64,000 nucleotides of DNA from Cinclus cinclus (GCF_963662255.1 NC_085055.1:7064102-7128101), one strand, 5' to 3'; positions 23,601 to 37,310 are shown, numbered from the stretch's first letter. Program-made: numbers and translations. Notes: generated from the sequence alone by a model not told the origin.

Positions 23601-26600
23601 TCTGCTTCTGTTCAGCACCTGCCTTATTTATCCCACCTCATGCTTGGTTAGAAGCACAAGTAGATGAATTTTCTGTTCAGGTTGTTAATATGCTGCAGCC
23701 TCCTCACATGTTTCCTCTTGCTGTTTCAGGCAAATATACAAACTTGTCCTGAATATTTAAGGAACACCAAGAGGAGGTCAGCTCAAAGCTGTATCTAATC
23801 CCATCTGCTGCACTGACAGTGCTTGGGAGAGGGGGCTAAAGGAGGATGATAAAGCCCAGGATCCTAAGGAAGTGCCCAGAACTCCCAAGAATTGCTGGCC
23901 CTGACCTGTTAGAGTGAGGTGAGCTCAGTGTCCAGCCACTCCCCCACACTCACCAGTCCAGAGCTGTATGAGATGTGCCACTGTCCCCTGTCACCTGCCC
24001 TGCTTTAGCCTTTCCCTGTGCCTCGATCAGTGGAACGTGGCTGACTGGCCATGGGCTACCTACAGGAGAGAGCAGCTGGGATAATCTCCAAGGCTGTGCA
24101 CCTCTTTGGACAGGCTGTGGAGCCCATGTGCTGTACAGCAGAGCTGAGATGGGCCGGAGGCTGAGCCTCCCCTGGGGAAGCAGAGCTCAGCCCTGGTGAG
24201 CTGTCTCAAGGTTACACACACAGCTCCTGCCAGTCCCATGGGTGTGGACATAAATCAGCAGATAAATGTAGTTTAGAGCAGTGCATCCCAAATGAAATCT
24301 ACTTACTTAGTCTGTTCTTTTTGGAGAGGTTTGGACTTTTCCTAAGGTTTTCCTTATGATTTCTGTGTTACTCATCCACAGGCTGGAGGAGATGTTTAGT
24401 GAACTTGATGAGAATCAAAAACCCCTTGTCATTCCGACTCTGAGAAGTACTGAAGTAATTTTTTTTTGTAGTTGTTAATTTCAAAGATAAAAAGTTCCTG
24501 AACAGCTAATTCCTCTAGGTAAGCACTGGTTATCCTGCACCACAGCACAAAGGATATTCTAGAAGAACTTGTGTGATGGCAGGGCATCAAGCAAAATCTA
24601 AGCACATATGCCTTTGCTTTACAGCCTCTTCTCAAAGCTGCCTCCCTTCTCTCTTATCACTTCCCAGATTCAATTGCACTGCACCTTCTGCTCTGCCTTA
24701 TCAATAAAGAGCTGTCATCACACATCCCTGTCAAAGCAAAAGAGCAAACTGTTGTCAGCAGATATGCATACAGCAGCCCACTTAGCTAAAGTGACATTCC
24801 CAGGCAATCCCATCCTTAGAGAAAGCTGCAGGAATCAGTTATGAAACACCTGATAGATAAACAGGAATATATGTGTAAACAATGAATTAATGAAGCACTC
24901 TTCAAAAATTTTAGTAGCTGTTTTGGCATCTGTATTCATTGGGAGAGAGTGAGGGGTAAGTCTTTTATTTTTCTAATGACAATTATTTTTATTTAACAAC
25001 CTATATATGATGATTAGATTCAGTGATTACGTTATCTTACATGGAATTTTCCTTTAAGTGGTGGCTCAAAATAACAGACAGCTGCAAGAAATTTTAGGTT
25101 TGTACTGGAGGAACTGTCCAACTCCCACAGAGCATCTTTCTCTGTGATCTATGCAGTTGGATTTCTTTTTTTATCCCTCTGAGCTGGATTTTTCTTCTAA
25201 TGTTGTTTATAGGAAATGTGCTATTTGTCCCACTTTAACATATTCCAGTAGCTGCTCTGCACATTGAATTCCTGACCACAGATCAACACATCTAATTAAC
25301 ACTTCTTATCTTTCACTATTCAGGAAAAAGATTTAAAATATCAACAACTGAAAATCACCTCCTAAAAATTTCTCTTCCTTCTTTGATTGATGCATTCACG
25401 CTGAGCTGTGTTTGATTGTAGCTGAATCAATCCATTCATCAGGGATTGGTTCTGCCCCAAACCTGCTCCCCATTCATCCAGCCAGGGAAAATGAAGATAG
25501 TGTGTTTATATACGTATTTGTAAGCAGCCACACATACTGCTGTTATCTGAGGATTTTCTCTGGTATCATGGAGGTTGTGGAGACTTTTGCTGCTGTTTGC
25601 CATAAAAGCAGGATCAAGCCTTGGTCTCAATCCTACAAGCATTATATAGACCAGTTTCTTTAGGGAAAGTTTTCCCTTGAGTATGGTCTGCAGGCAGTAA
25701 CTCCTATGAATATTTTCCTTCATTTGCAATGAAGAACTGTGGCTTGTTATGTTCTGAAATGACATCATTTGCATACAACATGTATGTGCATGCACATGCA
25801 TGGGTAGGTATAGTACTTGATGGATGCATATAATAATCTTTCTAGTTGATAATGCAGTTTATACTGTATTTGCATTTTTAAACATAAGAATATTGAAAAC
25901 CCTCTTATTACATTTCAGGAAATTACATTTGGTCCTCTCTGCCAACAAGGCCATCCTGTACATTCCATTGTTGGTGACTAAAAGTATAGCAGTATTTTAC
26001 AAAAAGAAAGATTAAAGTGCATAAGTACACAGAAAGTGCAGACCCTGCCACGAGCTCCTTCAGACTGTCCCAGAACAAGGACAGCTGGTTTGAACAGTAA
26101 CAATTCCAGTGCAAATTGCCTCTTCAGCTGGCAATACTTGGCTTCCCCAAATGTACCTGGCCTCATCCCTTTGCCCTCTGTGGACTGTGTTCCTCTTGAC
26201 ATTGCACATGGCTTATGAGCCTGCACAACTGGGCCCAAATTAATCCAGGTACATTTGGAAGTAAAAAAAATTGATTGCCAGCTAATAAATATACTCAAAA
26301 CAAAACACATCCTTTTTATATGCATCTATTTTCAGAGCTGTGTTAAAAATGGACCTTGAGAAGATTTTTCATCAAAGAAACCAAAGGATAAGGAATCCCC
26401 ACTGTGGGGCAAAATGGTGTCAGCATAGTGCAATGAGCTACTAAGCAGGTTCCTTGGATGCACTGCTTGCCATTCTAATGTGCAATAACTTGCAACAACC
26501 ATTATTTAGGTCTCTTCTTAAGATATTTTTCTTTTTACAGCTGTATGTATATAGAGAGATATAGCTTGCATGGGATGAAAATTCTTCAGAAATTGCTTTT

Positions 26601-26833
26601 TCATTTAGTTCAGGACTTTGTCTGATTAGCCACAGCTCATTTCAACCCTTTGAGTTTGAATTTATTCACACTATTTTTGTGCTTTTGAACTTTTCCTTTA
26701 TGAATAATGTCTGAAGGAATTCCCCTATTGATCTACAGTCATGATATTTTGGAAAATGTGGTCATTTGGGGATGAGTAATAAAAAAGTTCTCTGTTTCCT
26801 ATTACACTTTAATCAAAATTTGAATCCTTTTTA
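20641..26833 (-). other. PEX5L: Candidate PEX5L 3' UTR
   Basis: This is non-coding sequence downstream (in - orientation) of the PEX5L stop at 26834. PEX5L is known for a multi-kilobase 3' UTR in mammals, so a UTR of about 6 kb would be ordinary. AT-rich patches at 20640-20720 and 21340-21420 and several reverse-strand AATAAA motifs (for example at 23117, 24964 and 26661) offer alternative ends. I found no coding exon here. A 14-bp perfect palindrome, ATGTGCATGCACAT, lies at 25784-25797. Confidence 0.4.
20652..20657 (-). terminator. Candidate distal poly(A) signal for PEX5L
   Basis: Read on the - strand this is AATAAA, followed at once by CTTTGTCTGTGGCTTC, a T/GT-rich downstream element. It lies about 6.2 kb past the PEX5L stop. 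The call is inferred from motif and context only. Confidence 0.35.
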
Positions 26834-27038
26834 TTACGGCTCTAGATTAAAAGCTCTTAAGAGAATGTCTAGATCACCCACGTTGGCAGCTTGAAATAGT
26901 TCTGGCTGGTCCATCATAGACAGAGCAATCCGAAGTGCTGCCCAAATATTGCCTGATAGAGCAGGGTGGGGAACCTGCTGTTGATTTCTGCTTTTTCTTT
27001 GCAAACTGAGAGCAGTGAGGAAATTGCTGACAGCCTCT
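26834..27038 (-). CDS. PEX5L: PEX5L terminal coding exon: last TPR and C-terminus
   Basis: On the - strand the acceptor CTACAG precedes position 27038. The exon completes Arg, then reads EAVSNFLTALSLQRKSRNQQ, QVPHPALSGNIWAALRIAL, SMMDQPELFQAANVGDLDI and LLRAFNLEP, with the stop TAA at 26834-26836. This is the last TPR helix pair plus the C-terminal bundle that PEX5-type receptors use to close around a bound C-terminal peptide. Length and end match the family (mammals end FNLDP). Confidence 0.97.
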
Positions 27039-27657
27039 CTGTAGGGAAGAAGGAAAAAAAAAAAGAAACAAGCAATATAATTTGCTGAACAGCTACAGGC
27101 AAACTTTCTAAAGTTCCACGCCAGGCTTAAATAGATTATTTTACAGTTTAGTTCATCAGTCCCTTTGTGTTATTCTTGCCAGATTTTCATCAAGCAAGAG
27201 GGTGTGGCTTAGGGCAACACAAAACTCAGTCTACCCAAACATTTGGGGGTACTGTCTTCCTTGCAGCAAAGCTCCCCTTTATCTTCCCTGACAGCTGGGA
27301 CCCTGGAATATCACCTTCATTCCTGAAGGATGTTTCTGATGGCATGAACTACTTTAAGCAGTTTAACTCAAGTCTTTTTAAAGACAGGCTCTTACATTTT
27401 CTTTTACAAAAGCTCTTAAAAGCAGGACTATTTTAAGTGCAAGAACAATCCCACTGATCATAAGAGTACTTGCACTTAAAGCTACAAAAATGCTTTTCAG
27501 TCCTTTGTGAGCACAAACTTATGAGCACATTTCACAGCAGCTGAGATTATGTAGCTATATTCTGATTATTTTTTTCTTAGATACCTCCAGCTTGAAAATG
27601 AATCTCCACTTGGCATTGTGATGCCTGACTTTTTGTTTACACATTTTTCATACCCAC

Positions 27658-27815
27658 CTGTATGCCCCTAGGTTGATGCAGCTTATCCCCAAGTTGTATC
27701 TGGACCTGATGAAGCCAGGTTGTATTTCCAAAGCTCGTGTGTAAGCCTCCACAGCTTCTTCACTGCGATCCCCGTTGGCCAAGGTTGCCCCAAGGCGGTT
27801 CCATAATGTATAGTC
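27658..27815 (-). CDS. PEX5L: PEX5L exon: TPR repeat, [15 protein letters not shown]
   Basis: The acceptor TTACCAG precedes 27815 and the donor GTGGGT follows 27658. The exon reads [20 protein letters not shown], then [19 protein letters not shown] and [14 protein letters not shown]. It holds one full TPR and the start of the next. The [13 protein letters not shown] string is almost identical to PEX5, where its Asn contacts the backbone of the bound C-terminal peptide. The 158 nt end in AG of a split Arg codon. Confidence 0.97.
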
Positions 27816-28183
27816 CTGGTAAGAAAAGGAGTTTTCTGCTGTAGGTGTCAAAAACCAGACATAATATCTCATCTTTGCTTGCAATGGAAGGAGAACCGCT
27901 GAAAATAATAGTATTGTATCTTAATTGACAAGGAATGTGAGGTTCTGACTCGTGACCAAAGGCAACTTTATATAACTAATACCATTAATCAGCACACAGG
28001 TAGGAATTGGACATGCAAAGATCTGCTTCTAAACAGGGCTGTCTTGTAATTAAAGCTTCTATTTCGGGACTTAAAATTTTAATGGCAGAAGTGGCATGTC
28101 ATTAATAATAGTCTGATCCAGATAGGGAAAAGGAATTGGCCTGTAAAGCTAAATTTTTAAAAACGTAAAAGTATAAAATGTAC

Positions 28184-28349
28184 CTCTGGTCGAACAGTTA
28201 AAGCAGCACTAAATGCATCTATTGCTCTGTTAAATTCTCCATTCAGGTGAAAAAGAACCCCAAGTCCTGTCTGCAGGTCAGGGTCTATCATATCACCATT
28301 CTGGTGAGCAGCCTCCAGGTACAAATCCTTTACTTCTTCAAGTAATGAG
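28184..28349 (-). CDS. PEX5L: PEX5L exon: TPR repeat after the hinge
   Basis: The acceptor CGTCTAG precedes 28349 and the donor GTACAT follows 28184. The exon completes Ser, then reads SLLEEVKDLYLEAAHQNG, DMIDPDLQTGLGVLFHLNG and EFNRAIDAFSAALTVRPE. The DPDLQTGLGVLF(H/N)L signature is shared with PEX5. It ends in phase 0 exactly where DYTLWN begins in the next exon. Confidence 0.97.
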
Positions 28350-29616
28350 CTAGACGAGGGAGAAAAATAACTTAAGGATCCATCATACAGTTATTTACAA
28401 ATATTTCAATGTTGATTGCATAGCCTGAAATTAAAGTCCTTGCAGTAGATTTATAAGAAGTGTTATACTCCTCAATTTTGCAAATGAGCTTCTTCATCGT
28501 GGCAAAGGTTTACTTCAGGGGGCTGTTGTAAACTCACATCTGAAATAAAAAAATTAATCTATGAAATGAGATTGAAGTACAGCCATGAACCCAAGTGGAA
28601 TGACTTGAAGCTTTATTAAAACTATTCAAATTAGATGAGTTTCTCGGACACAAAACTGTTCTTTACTGGCAAAAATAGTGGTATTTTTAAGAGGAATAGG
28701 TAAGGGACCTGCCAAAACTCTTGAAGAAAGATGCCAAAACATAAGACTTCTGCGCCCACTGTAGCTTCTTAAAACCTTTGCACTAACATCACCAGATGTC
28801 AGTGGGATGAAGCCAAAGTAGAATAACACACTTAGCAATTAAGCAGAAGTTGCATATTTTATTTTTGCTCATACAAAATTATCTTGTCAACCCAGGACTT
28901 TTAAGTGATGAGGGTAAAACATAAGGCCTGTCTTCAAAATGACAAGCAGTGAGATAGCTTGAGTGGTTTGGTTCTCTAAATCATGTTTATGCCTTTAATG
29001 ACTTTATTGTGCATCTCACAGTCCAGAGGTACTTGTTTATTTTCCACATGAAATCATGATGAAGGGCTGCCAAATAATGAATTTTATGTTATTTAAGATG
29101 GCTGAAGATAAATCAAATGGCTGTGTTGTCTCTTGGTTAGAACTAGAACAGCTTTTAAACAAGCAAGTGCCACCTCTCATTATTCTCAGTGGACTCATGT
29201 TGCACTGCAAAACAGCTCTGGATTCTACTGGGTTGGGATATGGGAAAACCACGGGAACAGCGAAAAGCAGGGAAAACACACACATGTGGAGCTGGATAAA
29301 GGCTTAGTATGGATGTGGAAGCAGCTGAAGGATGAGGGTGCAGGATGTGGGAATGCAAAGGCAGGAGACAGGGATGGAGGAAAATGATGGGAGTTGAGGA
29401 GAAGCATCCTTTTTAAGCTGTTTTTTTTTTTTAAGATAAAGCCTTCAGTCATTAAACCAAATGTTCTCTGTTGGTTTCCTTCTCCTGCTATTAGAGTCAT
29501 GTTCTTCCATCATAGGGAACAGGCTGGACTTCTGCAGAACAAGGGGACATAGCAGGCACCATCAGTTCTAGGGATATCATTATTATTTCCACCATGAGGA
29601 TTTCCACTGCATTTAC

Positions 29617-29814
29617 CTCTCATCTGCTGCCTTAGACATCCTCCTGGTAAGTGCTGGGGACCCTTTTTTGCTTCTCACTATATACTTGTATTTTGGATTT
29701 TGCTTTATCCAGTTTCTCAGGGATTGATAGGCTTCTTGTTGATGGCCAGTGTTGGTATAACTCACAGCCAGGGCCATCAGAGCTTTCAGGTTGTTTGGCT
29801 GCAGTTCCAAGCAC
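29617..29814 (-). CDS. PEX5L: PEX5L exon: central TPR and hinge
   Basis: The acceptor TGCCTAG precedes 29814 and the donor GTAAAT follows 29617. The exon reads (R)CLELQPNNLKALMALAVSY, then TNTGHQQEAYQSLRNWIKQN, PKYKYIVRSKKGSPALTRR and MSKAADE. NLKALMALAVSYTN is the conserved PEX5-family TPR with a ligand-facing Asn. The KKGSPALTRRMSK stretch corresponds to the hinge between the two TPR triplets. The 198 nt have split codons on both sides that match the neighbouring exons. Confidence 0.97.
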
Positions 29815-30578
29815 CTAGGCAGAAAACAAAAAATATACTGAGATATTTCTGCAGCCAAGCACAATGCTTGAATTTTGTCCAAAGTAATCCATGTGAAGAA
29901 AATCACAATCCTCACTGTTGCTCTTTTGAAAACTGGGGATGAGCAAGCTCCTACATTAGCCCCTTGGATTTCTATCCAGGTAAGCTAATAAGGGACTTAT
30001 TTATATAAGTTTTTTTTAATCCTTAGGTGAAATAACTTCATGGTTATCAGTGCTGATGCAATTTAATATTGCTTCAAATGGAAACATAAAAATCCATTAC
30101 AGAAAGATAATAATGCTGACATCTTGGAGCTCACATTTTATGTACAAGAATTCTGTGATCTTCCCATCTCCATCAACCTAAAAATGCTGGCAGTTTAGCA
30201 TTCAGCATCTGAAGGGAGCTCACTCCAATTAAGAAAATCTCTTCATTAAAGGACAGACTACAGCAAATATGCCAAGTGGCTGGGATGTAAAAAAGGCACT
30301 TCATTTGCATCATGCCTAACTCATATTTATTAGGCCATGTAACTTTTTCTTTTGTGCATGTACTTAAATTGTACTAAATGTACTCCATGAAATATTGCAC
30401 TTATTTAATAAAACAGAAATATTAATCACTAGTCATCCCTCTGAAGTCACTGGGAGTTTCTATATCTGTGTCAATGCTCTAGTCTTCACAGTCCAAGATA
30501 GGAATGACATTAAATATCCCCAGGTCTCCATTGCCCAACACTCAACAGACCCCAGATTTTGTTCTGATCTCCCTCTAC

Positions 30579-30649
30579 CTTTGGAGGGCCACAATGGCTG
30601 CCTGCTCATTTTCATTTTCTGCCTGTGTTATACCCAGGAACTGCCAGGC
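30579..30649 (-). CDS. PEX5L: PEX5L exon: short TPR exon, AWQFLGITQAENE
   Basis: The acceptor TTTGCAG precedes 30649 and the donor GTAGAG follows 30579. This 71-nt exon reads AWQFLGITQAENENEQAAIV and ALQ(R). The AW.FLG..QAENE motif is diagnostic of the PEX5/PEX5L TPR domain. Confidence 0.97.
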
Positions 30650-31474
30650 CTGCAAAAAGAATAATCATTTAGTTTGTTAAATATATCCAACTGCAGAGTT
30701 ACAACCAACATCACTGTTGAGCACAGGAGGGAGGAAAAGCAGCAGATATATCCAGCACTAACTGCAGATTTCTCTACAGTGTGCACACCAACAGTCCCAA
30801 TCAATGCACTTCTGAATATCTTTGGGTCTAGTAAACATTTATAGTCAATGAATGCATGGGTATTCTGTCAGTGTATAATCACACGCTGATTTCTTACATT
30901 TGAGTTACTGTACAATTTTAAATTTTGCTACAATTTAATGGAAAATAGAGAAGAAGAATTATTTAGTTGTGTATTATATTTGTTAAGGGGGTTCTAGGGA
31001 GCTTGGGATTCTCTGCTTTTTTGAAGTATGCTGTTTTGGCTTAATGTAGCAGTAGAGTCAAAGAGTCCTAGATACAGTATAAATATTTTTAACATTTCAC
31101 ATAAAACAGACTTTAAATATAAACTAGTTGAAAACAGCAACATTGAAGAAATTTATATAACTTTTAAAATTTTTTCAACAGTCTTGTTAAATCAAAAATA
31201 TTCATCTTTTTGATAGCAGTGTTTACAAGATAGTTTGAAAGCATCGTGATATGAAGGGGCTGTTTGAAATATTTCAAACAAAAAAACCCAGATTCTCATC
31301 CTATGAAGAAATCATTATTATTTCCTTAAAGGCACACACTAATTAATAATCCTTAGAATCCAATGTGTCAATCAGTCATGACTGGCAAAGGTTTGAGCCC
31401 AGAAATCATTCCATCATTCCATGCTGAAGGAAGCTCCCTTTTCCTTTGCCAGGAAAAGGCACAGCAGTGAATAC

Positions 31475-31618
31475 CTCAGCATCGTTGGGCTCTTGGAGAA
31501 TTGCAGCTTCCAGGTATAAGATTGTAACAGGCAGGTCACCTTCTTTCATTTTCTTCAGTCCTTCCTCAAAAGCACCAGGCCAGTCTTTGAAGGGATTGTC
31601 AGTGTGGAAATAATAACC
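31475..31618 (-). CDS. PEX5L: PEX5L exon: entry into the TPR domain
   Basis: The acceptor TCTCCAG precedes 31618 and the donor GTATTC follows 31475. It is 48 whole codons: GYYFHTDNPFKDWPGAFEEG, then LKKMKEGDLPVTILYLEAAI and LQEPNDAE. The NPF followed by a Gly-x-Leu-Pro-x-x-I-L-x-x-E-A-A helix is the family's first TPR. Both edges are phase 0. Confidence 0.97.
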
Positions 31619-32536
31619 CTGGAGAAGAGAGATAATGGACCCGTGATGAATGACAACTTGCAGGGAATAACAAGTCTAAAAAAATGCAATGACTCACTGT
31701 TTTCCAATTGGGTGTAAACAACCTTTGTTCTGTGGAAATGGCACAAGCTCCCCCATGGAATTTCAATGACAAGAAGTGTAAAAAGTCACATCACCCGGCA
31801 TTTATGTTTCTGCTCTCTTTATTTTTACTTTAGCTCTGAAGTTATATTTACAGCTACTTATGCTGGGCTCTCCATCAAATACAATGTCAACAACTCGAAG
31901 TGCCTGAGTAGGAGCAGAACTGAACTTCTGGGCCCAGACCATCCAAGGTGATGGTAAAGAACACACACCAAGCAGCTGAACTCCCTGCAGTGCTCATAAC
32001 ATCCTGGCTGCTCAGTTAAAATCCTGAAATCTTCAATTAACCTTCTTATGCACTGCTGCAAGCACCTGAGCTTATTTTAGTATTCCTTTAAGTTTTGCCT
32101 TTTTCTCTTGTCACTGCAGTGCAAAGGGTAATATCAGCTACGTAATAGAAATCAAATTAAAATGTGGAGTGGAAGGAATGAAGAAAAGAGATGGAATGTC
32201 CATAATTTCTATGTTCAACAGTGTTTGAATGTGCTGGCCCAGGTATTTTTATTTGGTGCTTGTCCTTAAGTGCCTGTCTTCAAAAATGCCCATAAATCCA
32301 GCAGTTGCTTTGTGATCCTTGCAGCTGAATTTAGGCTGTATGCAAGTCTAAACATATTCTCATTGTGGAAAGGTTCTTGCAAATCTGCCCCACCCAGAGA
32401 CAATTGAAGAGGATGAGCTCTTTGGGGTAAAATTAGCTTCCAGGTCCAAAGAGTTCCCTTGGGTTCCCTGGAAGAGCTGAAGCTCATCTCAAATTTGCAC
32501 AGGGGGGATGTACTGCAGTAAAAAACTTGGTGTTAC

Positions 32537-32653
32537 CTTCTCAATGGTTGAGATGGTAACTTGCCCTGGTGCTTCCTGGTTCTCTGAAATCCAGTTTCTG
32601 CGAGCCATTTCTTCCCATTCTGCTTGCATTTTATCCCAAAACTCTGTGTCAGA
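32537..32653 (-). CDS. PEX5L: PEX5L exon: FWDKMQAEWEEMARRNW region
   Basis: The acceptor TCCTAG precedes 32653 and the donor GTAACA follows 32537. It is 39 codons: SDTEFWDKMQAEWEEMAR, then RNWISENQEAPGQVTISTIE and K. This helix-rich segment lies between the HCN-binding core and the TPR domain, and the FW...EWEEMARRNW pattern is conserved among PEX5-like proteins. Confidence 0.97.
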
Positions 32654-35600
32654 CTAGGAGAAAAGGAGGAAATGAGAAAATGAACAACAGAACTTTAAAA
32701 TAAAGGTTTGTTGCTATTTTTAAAACTTTTGATTTTCTTTCTACCAGTGTTCTGAGTGTCAATTCTGCTGAGCAGTATTAGTTCTATGAATAATCACATA
32801 GACTGAAATTCTACAGCTCCTGTTTGGAGTTCCATATAATTAAATTTCATCTCTTATATTGGAATGCATTCTGTCAACAGAAAACTATCTCAGAGGCAGC
32901 ATATGTCCTGTTTGAAGCAGGATTTGCAGCAGCTTACACTGCATCTTATTGATGCTAACAGCAAATTCTTACAGAAAATTTGAAGGCAATTAATGCTGCA
33001 AGTCCCTGGACAAAGAAAATAAAGAAAAAAAAAAGAAAAATCAACTAAGTGTATATGCAAAAGAATAACAATAGATAAAACAGTTTGAAAGAGAACAAGC
33101 ATTGCTTACTTGGGTACATTCAGCATAATTTTCAGCTATGAGAAAGAGGAATGCCAAAGCTTAGGCAGAGGGTGTTTGCATAAGGGATGTAATACAAATT
33201 GGGCTTTTTGACATAGTGGAGAAATCTTAATACTGCATTGTATATTCTGCTGGTGAGAGGAATCTACAAGAGATTATAAATTCATACAGTAAGATTAATA
33301 TTCAGCTCAAAGACGAGGGAAAAATGCACATACAAGGGAAAGAGAAATTATGAAAAACAGATGAGATCTAGGACCATGAATGAGATTAGCAATGACCAGA
33401 AGGAGGGAACAACTGTGGCTACTAGAAAATGATGCCAAGAAATAGAAACAGAATTAGAGAAGGGGAGAATCCAAATTAGGGTGCTACTTTCTCAGCCTCC
33501 ACACACTAGTCATGGGACTCCAAAAAGGAGATCAATAGCAGAATATTTGCAGCGCACTAAAACCTTTCCAAAATTCTCCAGTTCCTATAAGGACATGGCC
33601 AGTGTTTCAGTGAATTGACAGCACTGGGGGCACAGTTTCTCAGCTTATTCACATCAAAGACAGCAGCACTAATAAATCTATTGAGATTTGGACAGAACCA
33701 TTTGAGAGCGAGGTGCTAATCAAAATTAGTTGAAGGTTTTATGAACTGGTCTGGATAGTTTTGTGTGAATCTTTGTTACAAGGCTGACAACTTTGGTACA
33801 GCTGCACAGCCAGGCATGATGGGAAAAACAGAGCTTAGACTGTGATTGTATGGCTTCACAACTCTCCTTAGATGCTGGGGAAAAGGAAAGCACTCTGTCT
33901 TCCATTCAGGAAGAAATTCAGGATTGCCCAAATTCAGTCTTCAATAGAGGATTGTCTGAATCATGCAATTATTGGATCTGTGAAGGAATCTGCTATGCTC
34001 CTCTATGGAAAAGGAAATAAATTGGGAATCATTCACTCTTGGAGAGGAGGTTTGACTCCAGGTAAGAGAAGTGAACTGCCCCTGACCACTCTGTTACACC
34101 GCTTCAGAATTCGCTCTCATTCCGGACTTGATGAAAATACATTCATATAAAGAGTTGTGAGATTGTACTGAAATGTCCATTTAGGATTTGAAAAGGCTGG
34201 GATAATGAATCAGATCACTCCCCCTTAAATCTTATCAACCAAGACCAGAGGCAATTGAATCCCTAAAGAGATTCTGTTCATCAGATTTCTCCATCAACTG
34301 CTTCTCATTCAGCACAAATCTGCAATGCCCTGAAATAAAAATTATGCGACGATGTTTTAAATAGCAGTAATTTTGAGATTCAGCATGAGGTAAAAAAATG
34401 GAAACTTCCCTTTCCTTCAGATTAAAATTAATAAAAGTACTGACAACTAATTATTAATGGCCTTATTTAGCCAGATTAATTTATAGAAATAATTATATAT
34501 ATATGTGTATGATATTTATCTTAGAATTTTTGCTTGCATTTTCCTCACAAAAATTCCTTATGAATCAATGGTATGGAAACATCAAATCACACTTCTGCAG
34601 ATAGTAAGCAAACATATTTAGGTCATATTCAGGATATAGGTCTTAAATTCAAATTCTGGTGTTTAATTATACATTTCTAACTCTCACAGAAGTTCTCTGT
34701 GTTTACACTCCATGTAAAAAGCCATTGACTTACTGTGCACTCAAGTAGCCACCCTGATTTCCATCTACAAAAAGTCAAAGGAGGAGGGAAAATGCAATGA
34801 GGAGAAGACCAGCTTTGCTTCAACCTCTCTCAGCTTGTCCTACACTGCTTGGACACAGGACCAGCAGTCATTTTGCAATGATAAGGAAAGATTGGAAAGA
34901 TTTTCTGGTTTGGGCCAGGCTACAGAATTCTGAGGATATTCAGCATGAGGGGTTCTGAAACTGCTACAGCAAAGCTGCCCTGAGCACCCGGACCAGGCAC
35001 TGACCCAATGCCTGGTGCCAATGTCAACAGCAGAGCTGCTCAATGTCCTTGAGGAAGAAAATTGTAAATATCACACACATTTAAATATTGTAAATATTAC
35101 AGTCTTTGCTGAAGGCCTATATCTATTTCAGCTGCCATTACCAGCAATTTTTTCATTGACTTCAGTGACAGAAGAGTTAAATTAATATTGAGCCTTTCTG
35201 AAACCTGGCTTTGGATCAAGGCTCCTAGATCTAATTTTAGCTCTATTTGCTACACCACCAGTGCCAATTAACCTCATTTCAATGTTTTTGCCACCTTAAG
35301 GCTGGTGAAATACTTTGCACCAACCAAAAGTTTTCAGACCAGTTGAACACATTTAACACATTTTCTGATCATCTGCAGTTAAGAGGAATGACAACCAGAA
35401 AAATGTTCATACCATCTGACTGCTTCCAAGCAGAAAATTCTGCATTTTGTCAAAGAGGCTATTTTTACTCTTAGTATTTAAATATATGCTGAAGAAGTTA
35501 AATAAATGGGAGGCAAAATATTTCCAGGCTCTTTATTTCCCATGATCCAATGAAAGGGGCAGGGGGATGTATTTATAAATTTACCTATTTTCACAACTTT

Positions 35601-37310
35601 TAGAATTTTGCCTGTCCTGTACTGCCAAAAATTATTTTGCAATATTCCTAATTGACCAATGCATAAGTAAGGTTCAGTCCTTATTGTCTGAATTAATGCA
35701 TTATCATACTCTTTGTGGTGAAAGACACAGTAAGTTTAATTTGTGTGCTTAACTAGGTAAGATTTCCTTAGCTGATATCTTTTTGAAACAAAATCTGCAA
35801 ATTTTACTAAGGTTTAGACATAGAAAATGAAGGCAAAGGTTTCCACTGTGTTTTGAGAGTATCAAATAAAATACATTTGAATGACTCAAGTTCCTAGTTC
35901 CTAATTTAAAATATGGTTTGGCCAGTTTTAGGCCCATCCAAAGAAATGTCTAAATAGTGAGACAGGAATATTGTAGGTACAGAAGGGATTCCAGTCAGTA
36001 CTCATGGGAACCACAAAGTGATGGTCCTGGAATATGTTTTCCTGGGCTAGAATAAATTAATCCCATCTTTTTCCTCCTATAGTCACATAATTTAGCTGTA
36101 ATGTGCTCTGATGCTTCAAAGCAGTACATTATATAGCAGATGGTTCATGTGACACTGTGTTGTAAATAAAATGCTGCTGGGAAGGACAGCTCAAAATTTC
36201 TTATGCATAAGCTCACAAAACAGTGTGGCATCTGCAGTCTAATCAGAGAAATGTGGAATAAGAAAATAACAAAACAGCTTTTTTTTCCCCATCTCTGAGT
36301 TGGAAGTTTTTGCACCTTCTTGCTTTTATTTTTATTTGTTCTAACTCATCACCAGTAGGATGGTGGTTGATAAAATAATTGTTTTAATGGAATATAAGTA
36401 CAGGATAGAGCTGATTCCCCATCCTGTCATTTTTTTAAAATTCAGAAGTATCAATATTTGGTGAGACAAAGCTAATTATTAGCAAGATTGTGCTAAATGT
36501 TGGCTCTTATGGCACTTGGAAATTACTGAGACAAAAATCAAATCCAATTTTGAGAATAACATAAAAGGTAGCGAGGTCTGCAAGCACCCACACACTGCAA
36601 GGGAATCTGGACCCTCTCTACTAAAAAAGCTATTTTATTCAACACTTTATTCTTAAGATTCCCCAATGGCATAGACATCTTTAAATCTTCTTAAGAAAGA
36701 ATTACCTCTCAAATCTTCATTAATCTCAAAGTTTAACATCTTAAAACCATTCCCAAAGCTCTGAAGTGACTACTGGGTGGAGGATAAAGTTTGGTGTCTT
36801 CATTTACTGAATTGTTAATTAATTCCTTTAGAATTAGGCCACAAAGAACCTGAGATTTACTTCCTTTTCTTGATCAGTTTTCTGGCTAATCTTTCCACTT
36901 GGAGCTTTCCCAATCGAAGAATGCTACAGAAACATCCAAAGCCTGAAAAATGAATTTTTGACCTGTATCTATTCTCTGCTTAAGCAAGCACTAATCTTTC
37001 TGAGATGGGCTCCAATTTATTTCAATCACTCCAGCTTTCTTACCACTTCATTTTAACTAGGATGAAAATTCAGCTCTTTTCATATGCAAATGAAAATAAC
37101 TGCTCTATAACGTCTTGAAGAATCCTTTCCTTTACATTTTAACTACCTGGCCCAAGGTTCTATTTTAAGCAGAAAGAATAACTTAAGGCTGCCAGCTACA
37201 GTTGGGGAAACATTTAATTTGATTCTTTTCAAAAGCCATTTTTAAGACTACTTTAAAGTATTTTAACAACCTGTCTCTGTTTCTTCAGAATGACCTCTTA
37301 GTCTGCAGGG

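Noticed and set aside
25784..25802. TATGTGCATGCACATGCAT palindromic purine/pyrimidine alternation
   Set aside because: It is a short alternating sequence of a kind common in vertebrate DNA. It is noted within the UTR entry but not raised as a separate signal.
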